DNA of 64,000 nucleotides from Alkalihalobacterium chitinilyticum (lineage in GTDB: Bacteria > Bacillota > Bacilli > Bacillales > Bacillaceae_F), in the NCBI RefSeq assembly GCF_029028005.1, contig NZ_JAOTPO010000007.1:1-64000 (forward strand), written 5' to 3'. The position numbers were made by a program, and so were the translations under genes. Positions 1-7,995 of this stretch are shown here, one piece after another (position 1 is the first letter of the stretch; each line of letters begins with the position of its first letter). The notes beneath the pieces are model-generated. The model was not told where the DNA came from. It did not search any database and worked only from the letters and a program-made list of their open reading frames with translations.

Positions 1-56
1 TAACATATAGTGGCGGAAGCTACAGGCTTTCGAACGCTTTATCAAAGGCAAAATAA

Positions 57-248
57 TCAAATTACTGGGTGGCAAAACTCTGCACTATTTCTTGCATTTT
101 TCTGCACTTTTTTCTTGCAAAATACAGTATATACTTGCTTTTTAGCCCGCTTTAAATAAGCGTAGTAACCGCTTTTGGAAACACATAATACGCTGCACAG
201 TAGGGATACGGAATATTCCTTTCTCAAAAAGGAGATAGCTTCATATTT
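57..248 (-). pseudogene. IS3-type transposase OrfB, N-terminal remnant
   Basis: Directly downstream of the OrfA frame, the minus strand encodes KYEAISFLRKEYSVSLLC and then VSKSGYYAYLKR, which is the usual start of the OrfB integrase of IS3 elements (the SGYYAY segment is typical). After about 37 codons the reading becomes unrelated low-complexity sequence and stops at 57-59. The whole DDE catalytic domain is therefore missing within the window. I infer a dead element, or one interrupted by another event. Confidence 0.7.
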
Positions 249-253
249 TTTGC

Positions 254-568
254 TTATTCGTTCTCTTTGAGAAAGGCCTGGAACTTTTTTAGGATTTCAA
301 TCTCCAGATCCTTCGCTTTAATTTGTGCTTTTAATTCTTTAACTTCTTTATTATCTTTATTGCGTTTTTTGGTTGGATTCGCATTCGTTCTTTTAAGTCC
401 GCTTTTTCCATGTTCTTTATATTTTTTGATCCAATTATTAATAGTATCTTGATCCACTTTTAGTTCAGTAGCGAGCTCTCGCGTAGTTTTATCACCGTTT
501 AGAAATTGCTGGACAGCTGCTAGCTTAATTTCGGTCGTGTATTGTGCTTTTCTTGTTTTCTCGGACAA
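254..568 (-). CDS. IS3-family transposase OrfA
   Basis: Small basic protein of about 104 residues with an N-terminal helix-turn-helix (residues about 8-50, with TTRELATELKVDQDTINNW) and a C-terminal leucine-rich coiled coil (VKELKAQIKAKDLEIEILKK). This is the layout of IS3-family OrfA, which binds the insertion sequence ends and is normally joined to OrfB by a -1 frameshift. I chose the TTG at 568 because GGAGGAG lies 7 bases before it; an in-frame ATG at 583 overlaps that ribosome site. The frame is intact but its OrfB partner is truncated, so the element is probably immobile. No clear terminal inverted repeat was identified. Confidence 0.8.
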   Translation of the reverse strand: MSEKTRKAQYTTEIKLAAVQQFLNGDKTTRELATELKVDQDTINNWIKKYKEHGKSGLKRTNANPTKKRNKDNKEVKELKAQIKAKDLEIEILKKFQAFLKENE

Positions 569-759
569 AATAATCTCCTCCATAAATGTACAAATACCCT
601 ATATTTATCATACCTTATTTGTCCATTATAAGGGGGTTAACTACAGTGACACCCCGAAAAATCTTGTTTCACGGAGAACCTACACAGTGGGTACCTAAAT
701 TTCCCAAACTCTATTTGATAAGATAACGGAATTTGTATGGAGAAACAGCATTTTTTTGG

Positions 760-790
760 TTGACAGTGCTTTTCCATACTTTTTTATAAT
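760..790 (+). promoter_or_regulatory. SigA-type promoter of the yifB 5' block, copy 1
   Basis: TTGACA (760-765) and TATAAT (785-790) are both perfect consensus with a 19-base spacer. The same promoter in copy 3 (7834-7863) has an 18-base spacer, and in copy 2 both boxes are mutated. The long spacer here suggests reduced activity. Confidence 0.6.
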
Positions 791-906
791 GATAGTAATT
801 CTATTGAAAATTTTCTCCCTTATCCTCATGTTTTTTTTATTTTTATCTGCAATAACTTCATTCATTATTCTTTGTTTAAAAAATCCATCAAAATACCTTT
901 TTTGAG

Positions 907-960
907 GTGTGTATTTTTCTGCACAAAAGTGAATCGTATTGGTTTGAAGGGCTTGGTGAG
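907..960 (+). pseudogene. yifB 5' remnant 1
   Basis: About 17 codons match the start of the YifB fragment at 7996 at DNA level (AAAGTGAAT, TATTGGTTTGAA, GGCTTG) with frame-breaking changes. After GGCTTGG the sequence switches to the segment that leads into the tiny gene at 1079. It cannot encode a protein. Confidence 0.6.
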
Positions 961-1078
961 GGTACCTAGGAACTTGGACAGACCTCGTTTTTTATCGAAA
1001 CATTTGTTGAACTGTAAGTGATTTTTTGTGTTACCATATTAGAGGATAATGTATAGGAAATTAGGAGGGTTAAGAAAG

Positions 1079-1234
1079 TTGGTTGTTAAGACAAAATTAG
1101 ATGAAAAGGCATTACTAGACATCCTTCAATATGCTTACGATAAAGCTAGTAATGACACTTCGATCGATACAAAAAAACTAGTAGACGATATTTCAGATAG
1201 ACTAAGGCCTTTTGTAAATGAAGTAGCAAAATAA
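1079..1234 (+). CDS. Tiny acidic helical protein, duplicated gene copy 1
   Basis: The protein has 51 residues, and its core LDEKALLDILQYAYDKASND is identical in copy 2 (6522-6677). Start TTG at 1079 has AGGAGGG (1063-1069) nine bases upstream; an in-frame ATG at 1049 lies before that site. The predicted product is soluble and helical with an amphipathic C-terminal segment (LVDDISDRLRPFVNEVAK). It resembles the 45-residue product at 62777, which shares LLDIL, AY, K, L-DL, I, LR and FV-E at similar spacing. Function is unknown. A terminator follows at 1400. Confidence 0.65.
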   Translation: MVVKTKLDEKALLDILQYAYDKASNDTSIDTKKLVDDISDRLRPFVNEVAK

Positions 1235-1399
1235 ACGTTAGTGATACTTAACAAATAATATTTATGAGAGGAAGCCTATAAAATATTGTTTGAAAAAGTA
1301 TTTCTAATGGAAGAAAGTTGATACAATTGAAAATTTTCTTTCACTTTAGGAGAAGGGAAAGGAAGACAGTGAGTGATTTATTAATTTTTACTAGAAACT

Positions 1400-1447
1400 A
1401 AAGTGTAGGACTTTGAATTACTTATACATAGTGCTACACTTTTTTTA
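1400..1447 (+). terminator. Terminator after tiny gene copy 1
   Basis: AAAGTGTAG pairs with CTACACTTT across a 25-base loop and is followed by a T run (1441-1446). The same structure is kept in copy 2 at 6842-6888. Confidence 0.55.
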
Positions 1448-1504
1448 CTTTACCTAACAAACTTCATCAAAACGTGATGTAACATGTTAGTTGTTTTTAG
1501 AACC

Positions 1505-1545
1505 TGTCACTGTGATGCCTCGATTTGTTTCGCGGAATATTTCAC
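1505..1545 (+). repeat. Family B element (GTCACnGTGAC)
   Basis: GTCACTGTGATGCC is followed by CGATTTGTTTCGCGGAAT and ATTTCAC. This matches the elements at 6067, 9632 and 19161 with several substitutions and has the same orientation. It closes duplicated block copy 1. Confidence 0.6.
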
Positions 1546-1648
1546 ATCTGGTCATGCAGGTGGAAATGATATCCGCATAGCTATATTGATTAGGGGTTTA
1601 TTGTACCCCTTGTATTAATAGAAGAAGTTAATAGGATTGATTAATAGT

Positions 1649-1679
1649 TACACCCTCCAGCTTGCGGCTGGAGGGTGTA
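1649..1679. terminator. Strong hairpin after the lipoprotein gene
   Basis: TACACCCTCCAGC (1649-1661) and GCTGGAGGGTGTA (1667-1679) form a perfect 13-bp stem with loop TTGCG. It lies 30 bases beyond the stop of the minus-strand gene at 1710. The flank is not strongly T-rich on either strand, so termination is plausible but unproven. Confidence 0.6.
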
Positions 1680-1709
1680 TGTTGAATCGTCAGATATTAA
1701 CAAGATATT

Positions 1710-2717
1710 TTACTCCACAAAGACTGTATACACCTTCGACAATTCCCACTCCCAATTCGGAACAATTTCTAAATCGGTCGTACCTGATTGACGTGCAATG
1801 ACAGTGTATTCATCTAGAAAATCGACCACTCCTCCATAGACATAAAGCTTTTGATAGGCTTCGCCAATGAAAGTAGGCTTTAAATGTATTTTTTGTCCGA
1901 CTTTAAGACGAATTACTGAGTCTGTAGGGCCGTTGATTGAGACAAAGCCACTCTTATCAATGGTATACGAAATGAGAATTTCAGTTGTCTCATTTGATTC
2001 AACTGGTTGCGGATCGGCTAATTGGTTATTTGTTTGATTCTCTTCTTTTATTTTTTCCTTTTCGATCTCTTGGCTCGCTGCTGGGGTATCTGACTCGTGA
2101 TAACTTGCCATGAGGGATTGCCATTCTTTTTCAGTTCTCGTTTTGAGCTTTGACAGGCGAGTTTGCGAGGTATGAATGTTTTTGATAAACCGCTGATCAC
2201 CAAAGGTTTTGTTATAATGTTCGTTTAGTAGAAACAGGGTGAAATATTCTTCAAATAAAGTCGTTAAGGTTTCATTAAATTCCTTCCACTCTTCAGGCGG
2301 GATCGTATCATGCTGCATCGCTAATCGTTGTGTCATACAGTCCTCATCAACACAATGGATAATCTCTTGAACTGCCTCCAGAAACGCATCAGATTCCTGT
2401 CCATACTTCTCTTGTGTTCTTTTAAATTCCTCTTCCAATCCATGAACAATAGCTAAGGACTCTTCCACATACGCGAAATAGACATCGGCATCCGTTCGAT
2501 CCTCTAGAATTAGAGTATCTTTAATCAATTGCAAGTGTTCCTCTATATCTTGAATTAAAAAGGGATAACAATCGACATAATCGGTGGTCTCATAACTATA
2601 ACAATACGTATCATTCTTCGCTTTTGCATTTTCTGGGATCTGAGGGCTTTTATCTGAACAGCCCACCAAAATCAAAAAACAACAGCAAACAAGAAAACCA
2701 ATAAATCCTCGACTCAT
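1710..2717 (-). CDS. Secreted lipoprotein of unknown function
   Basis: The 335-residue product has a type II signal peptide ending in the lipobox LVGC, so it should be lipid-anchored on the outer face of the membrane. The middle (about residues 40-215) is acidic and helix-rich with several Cys residues (CYSYET, DCYPF, HCVDEDC). After a linker of Glu, Lys and Asn, the last 85 residues look like a beta-rich Ig-type domain (SGFVSINGPTDS, GTTDLEIVPNW). I chose the ATG at 2717, eight bases after AGGAG; the in-frame GTG at 2726 overlaps that site. I do not recognise the family. No operon partner is visible. Confidence 0.8.
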   Translation of the reverse strand: MSRGFIGFLVCCCFLILVGCSDKSPQIPENAKAKNDTYCYSYETTDYVDCYPFLIQDIEEHLQLIKDTLILEDRTDADVYFAYVEESLAIVHGLEEEFKRTQEKYGQESDAFLEAVQEIIHCVDEDCMTQRLAMQHDTIPPEEWKEFNETLTTLFEEYFTLFLLNEHYNKTFGDQRFIKNIHTSQTRLSKLKTRTEKEWQSLMASYHESDTPAASQEIEKEKIKEENQTNNQLADPQPVESNETTEILISYTIDKSGFVSINGPTDSVIRLKVGQKIHLKPTFIGEAYQKLYVYGGVVDFLDEYTVIARQSGTTDLEIVPNWEWELSKVYTVFVE

Positions 2718-2872
2718 TTTCCACACTCCTAGTTGATTTACAATTCATTTAATAAGATAATCATAATCCATAACTAGGATGATAGGTAGAATAATTTATC
2801 AAAGAGGATAATGGGGTCAAAATTCAGTCACTTTATAATTATTAACCATCAAAAGTGAGAGGTGATGGGAGG

Positions 2873-2980
2873 ATGGGGTTTTCTGTTCCCGGATTACAGC
2901 GACTCTACTCTCGCCATGTTTTTAACTGCCAAATGACAAGAACTTTACCAAGCAACGCCAATGTATTTACCACCGATTAA
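2873..2980 (+). CDS. Possible 35-residue peptide gene before a terminator
   Basis: An open frame starting MGFSVPGLQRLYSRHVFNC ends with TAA directly at the foot of the terminator at 2980. A purine-rich AGAGGTG lies about ten bases before the ATG, and an in-frame GTG at 2855 is an alternative start. The peptide is polar and basic with no membrane segment. The close stop-terminator spacing is the main argument for expression; chance is a real alternative. Confidence 0.25.
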   Translation: MGFSVPGLQRLYSRHVFNCQMTRTLPSNANVFTTD

Positions 2981-3010
2981 AAAGGCCCTACAGTCTTGCA
3001 GGGCTTTTTT
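2980..3010 (+). terminator. Rho-independent terminator
   Basis: AAGGCCCT pairs with AGGGCTTTTTT around a CAG-rich loop, followed by GTAG. It points along the plus strand although the only candidate gene before it is the 35-residue frame. Confidence 0.7.
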
Positions 3011-3064
3011 GTAGTTTTCGATTAGGAGGATTTTTTTCTTGAAGCCGTTCATATTCATTTTTCT

Positions 3065-3097
3065 AGAACCCTCCCATATAACCTGCAGGAGGGTTCT
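3065..3097. terminator. Hairpin in the 2718-3251 intergenic stretch
   Basis: AGAACCCTCC and GGAGGGTTCT form a perfect 10-bp stem with a 13-base loop. It probably marks the 3' side of the minus-strand gene at 3252, about 155 bases beyond its stop. The rest of 3098-3251 shows nothing I recognise. Confidence 0.4.
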
Positions 3098-3251
3098 TAC
3101 CGTAGAAACTCATAATTTCTGCTCTTAGTTCTTTAGGAAGTGGCACCGTCTTTCTAACCACTCCAATAATAGTATTCTTCTATCTTTCGAAGTACCTTTC
3201 TCGTAAGAATGGTCATATCGTTCACGCATAAATTCGTATTTTAGGGTTTAC

Positions 3252-3961
3252 TTAGCTAGAAAAAGCTAAATCTATCTCAGCAAACTTTTCATGAATGTTG
3301 AAACTGCACTGATCTTCTCTAAAAAGAAAATTGTCATTTTGATAAGTCGAGACATATAGACATTTTATATCTTTCATCTCATAAGGAGGATTGGCAGAGT
3401 CAGATTCATTGGTAAACTCTTCGGATTCCAGAATGTTTCCAGAGGAATTATGATAGCGTTTATACGTGGAAAATAACCCATCGACATCGACACGCCATGG
3501 CATATTACCCGGTTGTTTGTAGCTCTCTCGCTCATTAACTGCTTTTAATTCTCTGAACCGTTCCTCACTAATTATTTCTAATCTCCCATTCCAACTAAGT
3601 GAAGTTGTTTTTTCTCCGAATAGGAATTTGGAGAATCCGCTGTGGAATTTAACATCCATATCATAAATCTTTTCATATGGAAATTCTTTGGTTGTAATTC
3701 CGTAATTCTTTATGTTATTTTTTCTAATTCTTACCTCATCGAACACAATGATGGAAGAAGTATGTTAGTATTCATGATCTCTATTTTTACGGCGCTAAAC
3801 CCTTTTTCATTTTTAGAACCCGTAAACTCTACCAATGCACCTAGCGTTGGTAGTTGTAAAGATTTCAAGTTAGAAACATGGAAAAAATAGTCGTTGTTGT
3901 CTTCCGCCACGATAAACCCAAATCCTTTTAATTCATTGTAATATTTAATTCTGCCTTTCAT
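3252..3961 (-). pseudogene. Cold-shock-domain protein, apparently frameshifted
   Basis: The first frame (3961-3731) encodes a cold-shock domain: MKGRIKYYNELKGFGFIVAE, then DYFFHVSNL, with the RNP-1-like KGFGFI and RNP-2-like FFHVS motifs. It then ends in a tail that looks out of frame. The second frame continues to 3252 with 164 residues and opens with a weak GTG at 3746. Reading the second frame further upstream gives TSSIIVFDEVRIRKNNIKNYG, a natural continuation of the domain's linker. I infer one gene of about 235 codons broken by a 1-2 base shift between about 3745 and 3775. Two coupled overlapping genes remain possible. No RNA-binding role for the C-terminal part can be shown. Confidence 0.6.
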
Positions 3962-4172
3962 AGATAACCCTCGCTTCCCGATAATTAAAGTAATGTTAAA
4001 TAAGGAATAGCAAAAGAAAGAAATTTAAGTTTAATTACCTAGTTTATGTGTTACTCCTATAAAAACTCATATAAGCATCAGAACTTGAATTACATATGAT
4101 AGGTAATTAGATCTATTTTAGCAGATGTACAATTCTTTTATTGAATTTCGACAAAAATATATATTAATCGAC

Positions 4173-4225
4173 AATGGGGAGTGACCCTCACTTGGGTAAA
4201 GCACTTCCGCGGCGGGGGAAAGTCC
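4173..4225 (+). repeat. Family C REP-like element
   Basis: GTGACCCTCACTTGGGTAAA is followed by GCACTTCCGCGG and a GGGGA..TCCCC segment. It matches the elements at 11822, 12443, 20213 and 42232. It supplies the last codons and the stop of the minus-strand gene that ends at 4188. Confidence 0.6.
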
Positions 4226-5050
4226 CCGCTTTTAACCACTGACCCCAAGGCGTATCCTCAGCCATGATCCTTCGCTTTGCCACTGCTAATTTCCCAGCTA
4301 CGGTACCGTAAAAATACTGAATAAAGCTTGTCCTAATATAATTTTGTTTGTACTTATAGACCGTCTCTTTAAAGGCTTGAATGATGGTTGGGAGGAATGT
4401 CTCAACCGGTTGTTCAAATTTCATCGAGCGGTAGGCGATCAAGGCTTTGTCCCATAGGGAACAAATGTTTTTGGCGCGGATGAAGAACGGTTTGGCGACT
4501 TTGACAAAGGGGGGTGGGACGTAAGCCGGTACGAATGTGTGATCGAGTGAGTCTAGTGTTGGTTGGCGTAGTTCTTTAATATGTTTTTGCTTTTTAGTTT
4601 GAAAAGATGGAGCTTCTGGGGCCTTTTCTTGGAATTGAACGCTTGTCGTGGCTGGTTTTGTCACAGGGTGTCGATTTGTCAATTGTGAGTCTTGCGATTC
4701 GTCAAAGCGGTGAAAGACATAGACGTTATGAGAGTAGCCTCCTTTTTGACGGATCGTATGATGGATACTTAGAATGCCAAGAGCTTTTGCCTTGCGCAGC
4801 ATCCGTTCGAATGTCGAGCGAGAGATTTTCCCGTTTTTCGCTTGGGCGGCTTGTACGAGTTTAGCTACCCTTGCATTACAAACTCCATACTTTTTACGCT
4901 GAATTGAATTAACGTTAACAGAGCGATTCGTTCTCCTTTTGTAAAATGATGCTCGTACCGCTTTCTTGCTTTTTTCATGGACTCATTGAAATCTTTTACC
5001 GAAGAGAACGGACTTAAATGGGCGAATTGGTCGATGTGGCCTGGTTTCAC
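4188..5050 (-). pseudogene. Winged-helix (plasmid replication-like) protein, frameshifted
   Basis: Two frames join across 4865-4910. The first (5050-4865) gives MKPGHIDQFAHLSPFSSVKD and continues to FTKGERIALLTLIQFSVK. The other resumes as KYGVCNARVAKLVQAAQAKN, then ISRSTFERMLRKAKALGIL and HNVYVFHR, a winged-helix DNA-binding segment. The break lies in the AAAAA run near 4893-4897; one extra A would restore a single frame of about 288 codons. Bacilli carry related proteins near plasmid and genomic-island replication genes, but I cannot assign a precise role. The C-terminus runs into a family C repeat, so the original 3' end may also be lost. A sequencing error in the A run is an alternative. 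Confidence 0.6.
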
Positions 5051-5191
5051 GGGGAGTGCCTCCTTGGATTAGGTTCTTTTTATGGGAAAGTCATTTGTAC
5101 ATGGTTTGGATTTAATAATGAATAGGGTAGTCTGAATAGGAAGAGATGAAGATCATAGAAAGCAGAAGGGAAAACGCTTGATTAGAGTGTG

Positions 5192-5635
5192 TCACTTATA
5201 ATGTTGAAACTCAGTGGGGTGTTGTGAAAAACGCACAATGCAATAAGAGGTGCGCTGCATTTGCCGTTCCAGCGAGTAGAGAGACACAGGGAGTAACAGT
5301 TCTTTTTCATCATGGAACGTAACGATCGTATGTGTGGGCGTGTCCGGGTGACGGTGAAGCGACTTGATGTGGTGATAAAACAGCCAATGACATTCATGCA
5401 GCTTAGGGGAATGGGTGGGAAAGGCATAAATTTGTTCACTTGGATGAATAGGTATGGGTGATTTCGAAGTAATTCCTGTTTTATACGTAACGGCAGCTCT
5501 CCTGCCGTCAAAATCGGCACCACCTACTAAGCAGGCCTCTTTGATGAGTTGAAGCGAAGGCTTTTTCACGTAATAGTGTTGGGTGCGCTCCCAGACGATC
5601 GCTTGATAATCGATATGATAGGCATCTAATTTCAA
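5192..5635 (-). CDS. comK: ComK-like competence transcription factor
   Basis: The 147-residue product has the spaced ComK pattern: LQLIKEAC near residue 30, DGRRAAVTY near 45, then PIPIHPSEQIYAFPT, a CHWLFYHHIKS segment, TIVTFHDEKELLLPVSLYSL and TSYC. ComK binds pairs of AT-rich boxes and switches on DNA-uptake genes. Compared with Bacillus subtilis ComK (192 residues), this protein lacks about 15 residues near the N-terminus and roughly 30 at the C-terminus. The TTG start has only a weak purine stretch (GGAAAGAAG) before it. The first 128 bases overlap the XRE gene in another frame. It may be a shortened paralogue or a decayed copy rather than the master regulator. Confidence 0.75.
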   Translation of the reverse strand: MKLDAYHIDYQAIVWERTQHYYVKKPSLQLIKEACLVGGADFDGRRAAVTYKTGITSKSPIPIHPSEQIYAFPTHSPKLHECHWLFYHHIKSLHRHPDTPTHTIVTFHDEKELLLPVSLYSLERQMQRTSYCIVRFSQHPTEFQHYK

Positions 5636-5852
5636 CTTCTTTCCAAATCATAGAAGGAGAGGTGTCGAGTGCTTTTGCTAGACTATAGACAACATCCAAT
5701 GTAGGGTTTTGCTCTCCTTTTTCAATAGCAATCACATATCGAATTGAAAGGTCAGCCCCCTCCGCTAACTCTTGCTGTGTCATTTCTTTATTGAGTCTCA
5801 TTAATTTAATGACTTTTCCGAATGTATTATAAAGAATCGGGTTTTTCTTCAT
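5508..5852 (-). CDS. XRE-family repressor, 3' end overlapping comK
   Basis: Start ATG at 5852 follows AAGGAG. Residues 10-65 are a classic XRE helix-turn-helix (MTQQELAEGADLSIRYVIA, then IEKGEQNPTLDVVYSLAKAL). The domain ends at SPSMIWKEVEI, where such one-domain regulators usually stop. The frame runs on for about 40 more codons over the start of comK, and those residues (Arg- and Leu-rich) look non-native. I infer that a small indel joined the two genes. It may control itself through the inverted repeat at 5864-5893 and possibly comK. Confidence 0.7.
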   Translation of the reverse strand: MKKNPILYNTFGKVIKLMRLNKEMTQQELAEGADLSIRYVIAIEKGEQNPTLDVVYSLAKALDTSPSMIWKEVEIRCLSYRLSSDRLGAHPTLLREKAFASTHQRGLLSRWCRF

Positions 5853-5863
5853 TGAGAGCTCCT

Positions 5864-5893
5864 TTTTAAACAAATTATTGAATTTGTTTAAAA
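5864..5893. promoter_or_regulatory. Perfect inverted repeat at the XRE ribosome site
   Basis: TTTTAAACAAATT (5864-5876) and AATTTGTTTAAAA (5881-5893) are perfect 13-bp arms with a 4-base centre. The repeat touches the AAGGAG ribosome site of the XRE gene. This is the expected place for an autoregulatory operator, which is an inference. Confidence 0.55.
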
Positions 5894-5900
5894 GAAGCTA

Positions 5901-6029
5901 AATGAAGGATAGTGCAGGTAGAGGAAATATTTGTAAAATTAAGTAAAATAGTTCAAAAGTAGCGTAGTGAATTACTTTTTTTATTATGCATTGAATAATG
6001 TACGAGGGGAATGAAGGATAGTGCAGGTT
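5901..6029. repeat. Short direct repeat upstream of XRE/comK
   Basis: AATGAAGGATAGTGCAGGT occurs twice, near 5901-5919 and 6010-6029, about 109 bases apart. Both copies lie upstream of the XRE/comK pair. Their role is unknown. Confidence 0.5.
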
Positions 6030-6359
6030 TGGTTAAGAGTTTGTAAAGAAAAATAGGAATGGCAATCGTCACAGTGACACCCCAAAAAATCTTATTTCAC
6101 GGAATGTTTCACGGTGAACCGGCACAGTGGGTACCGGAATTTCCCGAACTCTATTTGATAAGATAACGGAATTGGTATGGAGAAGCAGCATATTTTGGTT
6201 GACTGTGCTTTTTCATACTTTTTCTAATGATAGTAATTCTATTGAAAGCTTTCTCCATTTTCCTCATGTTTTTCTTCGTTTTTATCTGCATTAACTTCAT
6301 TCATTCATATTCTTTGTTTAAAAAATCCATCAAAAAATACCTTTTGGGAGGTGTGTATT

Positions 6360-6405
6360 TTGTCTGCAAAAGTGAATAGTATTGGTTTGAAAGGCTTGGA
6401 GGGGG
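6360..6405 (+). pseudogene. yifB 5' remnant 2
   Basis: TTG followed by TCTGCAAAAGTGAATAGT encodes the first residues of YifB (MSAKVNSIGLKGLEG) exactly as in copy 3. Homology stops after about 15 codons, at the same place as remnant 1. The ribosome site GGGAGGTG is still present. Confidence 0.65.
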
Positions 6406-6521
6406 ACTTAGAGAACCGGGACAGACCTCGTTTTTTGTCGAAACATTTGTTGAACTTTGTTTGATGATTTATGTTACCATATTAAAGGGAAATGTATAGG
6501 TGATAAGGAGGGTTAAGAAAG

Positions 6522-6677
6522 TTGGCTGTTAAGACAATATTAGATGAAAAGGCATTACTAGACATCCTTCAATATGCTTACGATAAAGCTAGTAATGACA
6601 CTTCGATCGATACAAAAAAACTAGTAGACGATATTTCAGAGAGACTAAGGCCTTTTATAAATGAAGTAGCAAAATAA
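6522..6677 (+). CDS. Tiny acidic helical protein, duplicated gene copy 2
   Basis: The product has 51 residues and differs from copy 1 (1079-1234) at only a handful of positions: AVKTI for VVKTK at the start, E for D in DDIS-RL, and I for V in FxNEVAK. The TTG start is preceded by AAGGAGGG with 9-base spacing, as in copy 1. Conserved coding sequence and ribosome site in both copies suggest that it is really translated. Function is unknown. Confidence 0.65.
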   Translation: MAVKTILDEKALLDILQYAYDKASNDTSIDTKKLVDDISERLRPFINEVAK

Positions 6678-6841
6678 ACGTTAGTGATACTTAACAAATA
6701 ATATTTATGAGAGGAAGCCTATGAAATATTATTTGAAAAAGTATTTCTAATGGAAGAAAGTAGATACAATCGAAAATTTTCTTTCTCTTTAGGAGAAGGG
6801 AAAGGAAGACAGTAACTGGTTTATTAATTTTACTAGAGATT

Positions 6842-6888
6842 AAAGTGTAGGACTCTGCATTACTTGTGCATAGTGCTATACTTTTTTT
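6842..6888 (+). terminator. Terminator after tiny gene copy 2
   Basis: AAAGTGTAG faces CTATACTTT with one mismatch, followed by a T run. It is homologous to the terminator at 1400-1447. Confidence 0.5.
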
Positions 6889-7043
6889 ACATTAAACACT
6901 TTTCTAATCATAGAATTCCTAACAAATTCATCAATGCATGATTTTAGCAGGTCAGATGTTTTTAGGACTCGTTGTGTCACGTGACAATCTGTGGTCTGAC
7001 CCCAATCATATTTGTGACTGTAAAAGTTTATAAGGAGGATATT

Positions 7044-7703
7044 ATGAGTAAATTATCTTTTATTTTATTAGCGGGGTTATTGGTTGTTTCACTTGTAGCA
7101 TGTGGCAGTACGGAAACTAACGAACCTGAAACGGATGAAAGTACAGGCAAAGTTGAAGAAATAGCAGATAATGGGTCGGAGCATCAGATAGGAGAAACGG
7201 TAGAGAACGAATACGGTTCTTTTACACTTATCGCGAGAAACGATGAAATTGATACGCAAGAAACGGGGCCTATGGTTTTAAATATTCCGCAAGTAAACGT
7301 ATTTAGTGGGAAGTTAGCAGAACATATAGTGGAATTGATGGAAATGGATATGGAACTGGGAATGAAAATGGAAACTGATGTTATTAACTATATTCAAATC
7401 GATATGGAAGTTGAAAATACTTCTGAAGATACTGTTTGGTTTTATCCAGCACAAGCGGAAATAGAAACAAATACTGGTGAGGAATTAGAATCTGATTTAT
7501 GGATGTCAAATACTATTAATGGCGAATTTATCGGACCCGTTAAAAAAAGTGGATCTCAGTTCTTTATTCTAGAAGATTCTAATGCAGAGGACATCGAGTG
7601 GGTTCGAATTTTTATGTTTGCTCCTTTAGTTTACGATGATTCTTATGTTGAAGGTTCTTCAGTAGGAGATTATATAGATTTTAAAGTAGATATGAATAAG
7701 TGA
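7044..7703 (+). CDS. Secreted lipoprotein, DUF4352-like
   Basis: The 219-residue product starts at ATG 7044, eight bases after AAGGAGG. A type II signal peptide ends in the lipobox LVAC, so the mature protein is anchored outside the membrane. It is followed by an acidic linker (NEPETDESTGKVEEI). Residues about 50-219 begin IGETVENEYGSFTL and contain QIDMEVENTSEDTVWFYP, the pattern of DUF4352/telomeric-repeat-factor-like immunoglobulin folds common in Bacillus lipoproteins. It lies between duplicated blocks 2 and 3 with no operon partner. Confidence 0.8.
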   Translation: MSKLSFILLAGLLVVSLVACGSTETNEPETDESTGKVEEIADNGSEHQIGETVENEYGSFTLIARNDEIDTQETGPMVLNIPQVNVFSGKLAEHIVELMEMDMELGMKMETDVINYIQIDMEVENTSEDTVWFYPAQAEIETNTGEELESDLWMSNTINGEFIGPVKKSGSQFFILEDSNAEDIEWVRIFMFAPLVYDDSYVEGSSVGDYIDFKVDMNK

Positions 7704-7833
7704 AATTGGGAAATCGTCACTGTGACACCCGAAAAACCTTGTTTCACGGAGAACCGGCACAGTGGGTATCGAAATTTTCCGAAATCTATTTGATAAGATA
7801 ACGGAATTGGTATGGAGAAGAGTCATGTTTTGG

Positions 7834-7863
7834 TTGACAGTGCTTTTCCATACTTTTTATAAT
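7834..7863 (+). promoter_or_regulatory. Consensus SigA promoter of the yifB fragment
   Basis: TTGACA (7834-7839) and TATAAT (7858-7863) are separated by 18 bases. Of the three copies this has the best spacing. It would still drive the truncated yifB frame. Confidence 0.65.
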
Positions 7864-7995
7864 GATAGTAATTCTATTGAATGCTTTCTCGATTTTCCTC
7901 ATGTTTTTCTTCGTTATTTTCTGCACTAACTTCATTCATTCGTTATTCTTTTTTAAAAAAATCCATCAAAAAATACCTTTTTGGAGGGGTGTATT

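Larger units (their letters stand above)
642..1515. repeat. Duplicated block, copy 1 (yifB 5' region plus tiny gene)
   Basis: This block is nearly identical to 6067-6985 and shares its first 320 bases with 7711-8030. It starts at one GTCACnGTGAC-type element (near 645) and ends at another (1505). It holds a promoter (TTGACA 760-765, TATAAT 785-790), a decayed yifB start (907-960), the 51-codon gene at 1079 and a terminator at 1400. The IS3 remnant abuts its left side. Confidence 0.8.
6067..6985. repeat. Duplicated block, copy 2 (yifB 5' region plus tiny gene)
   Basis: It aligns along almost its whole length with 642-1515. Its left edge is a well-kept family B element: GTCACAGTGACACCCC, then TTTCACGGAATGTTTCACGG, then CACAGTGGGTACC. 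Its right edge reaches GTGTCACGTGAC at about 6974. The promoter boxes are mutated (TTGACT and TCTAAT). Confidence 0.8.

Noticed and set aside
2718-3251. A larger gene in this gap
   Set aside because: Only a 35-codon frame ends at the terminator; other frames are short and lack ribosome sites.
5182-5523. Second frame over comK
   Set aside because: It is a shifted reading of the ComK-coding sequence; only the other frame shows ComK motifs.
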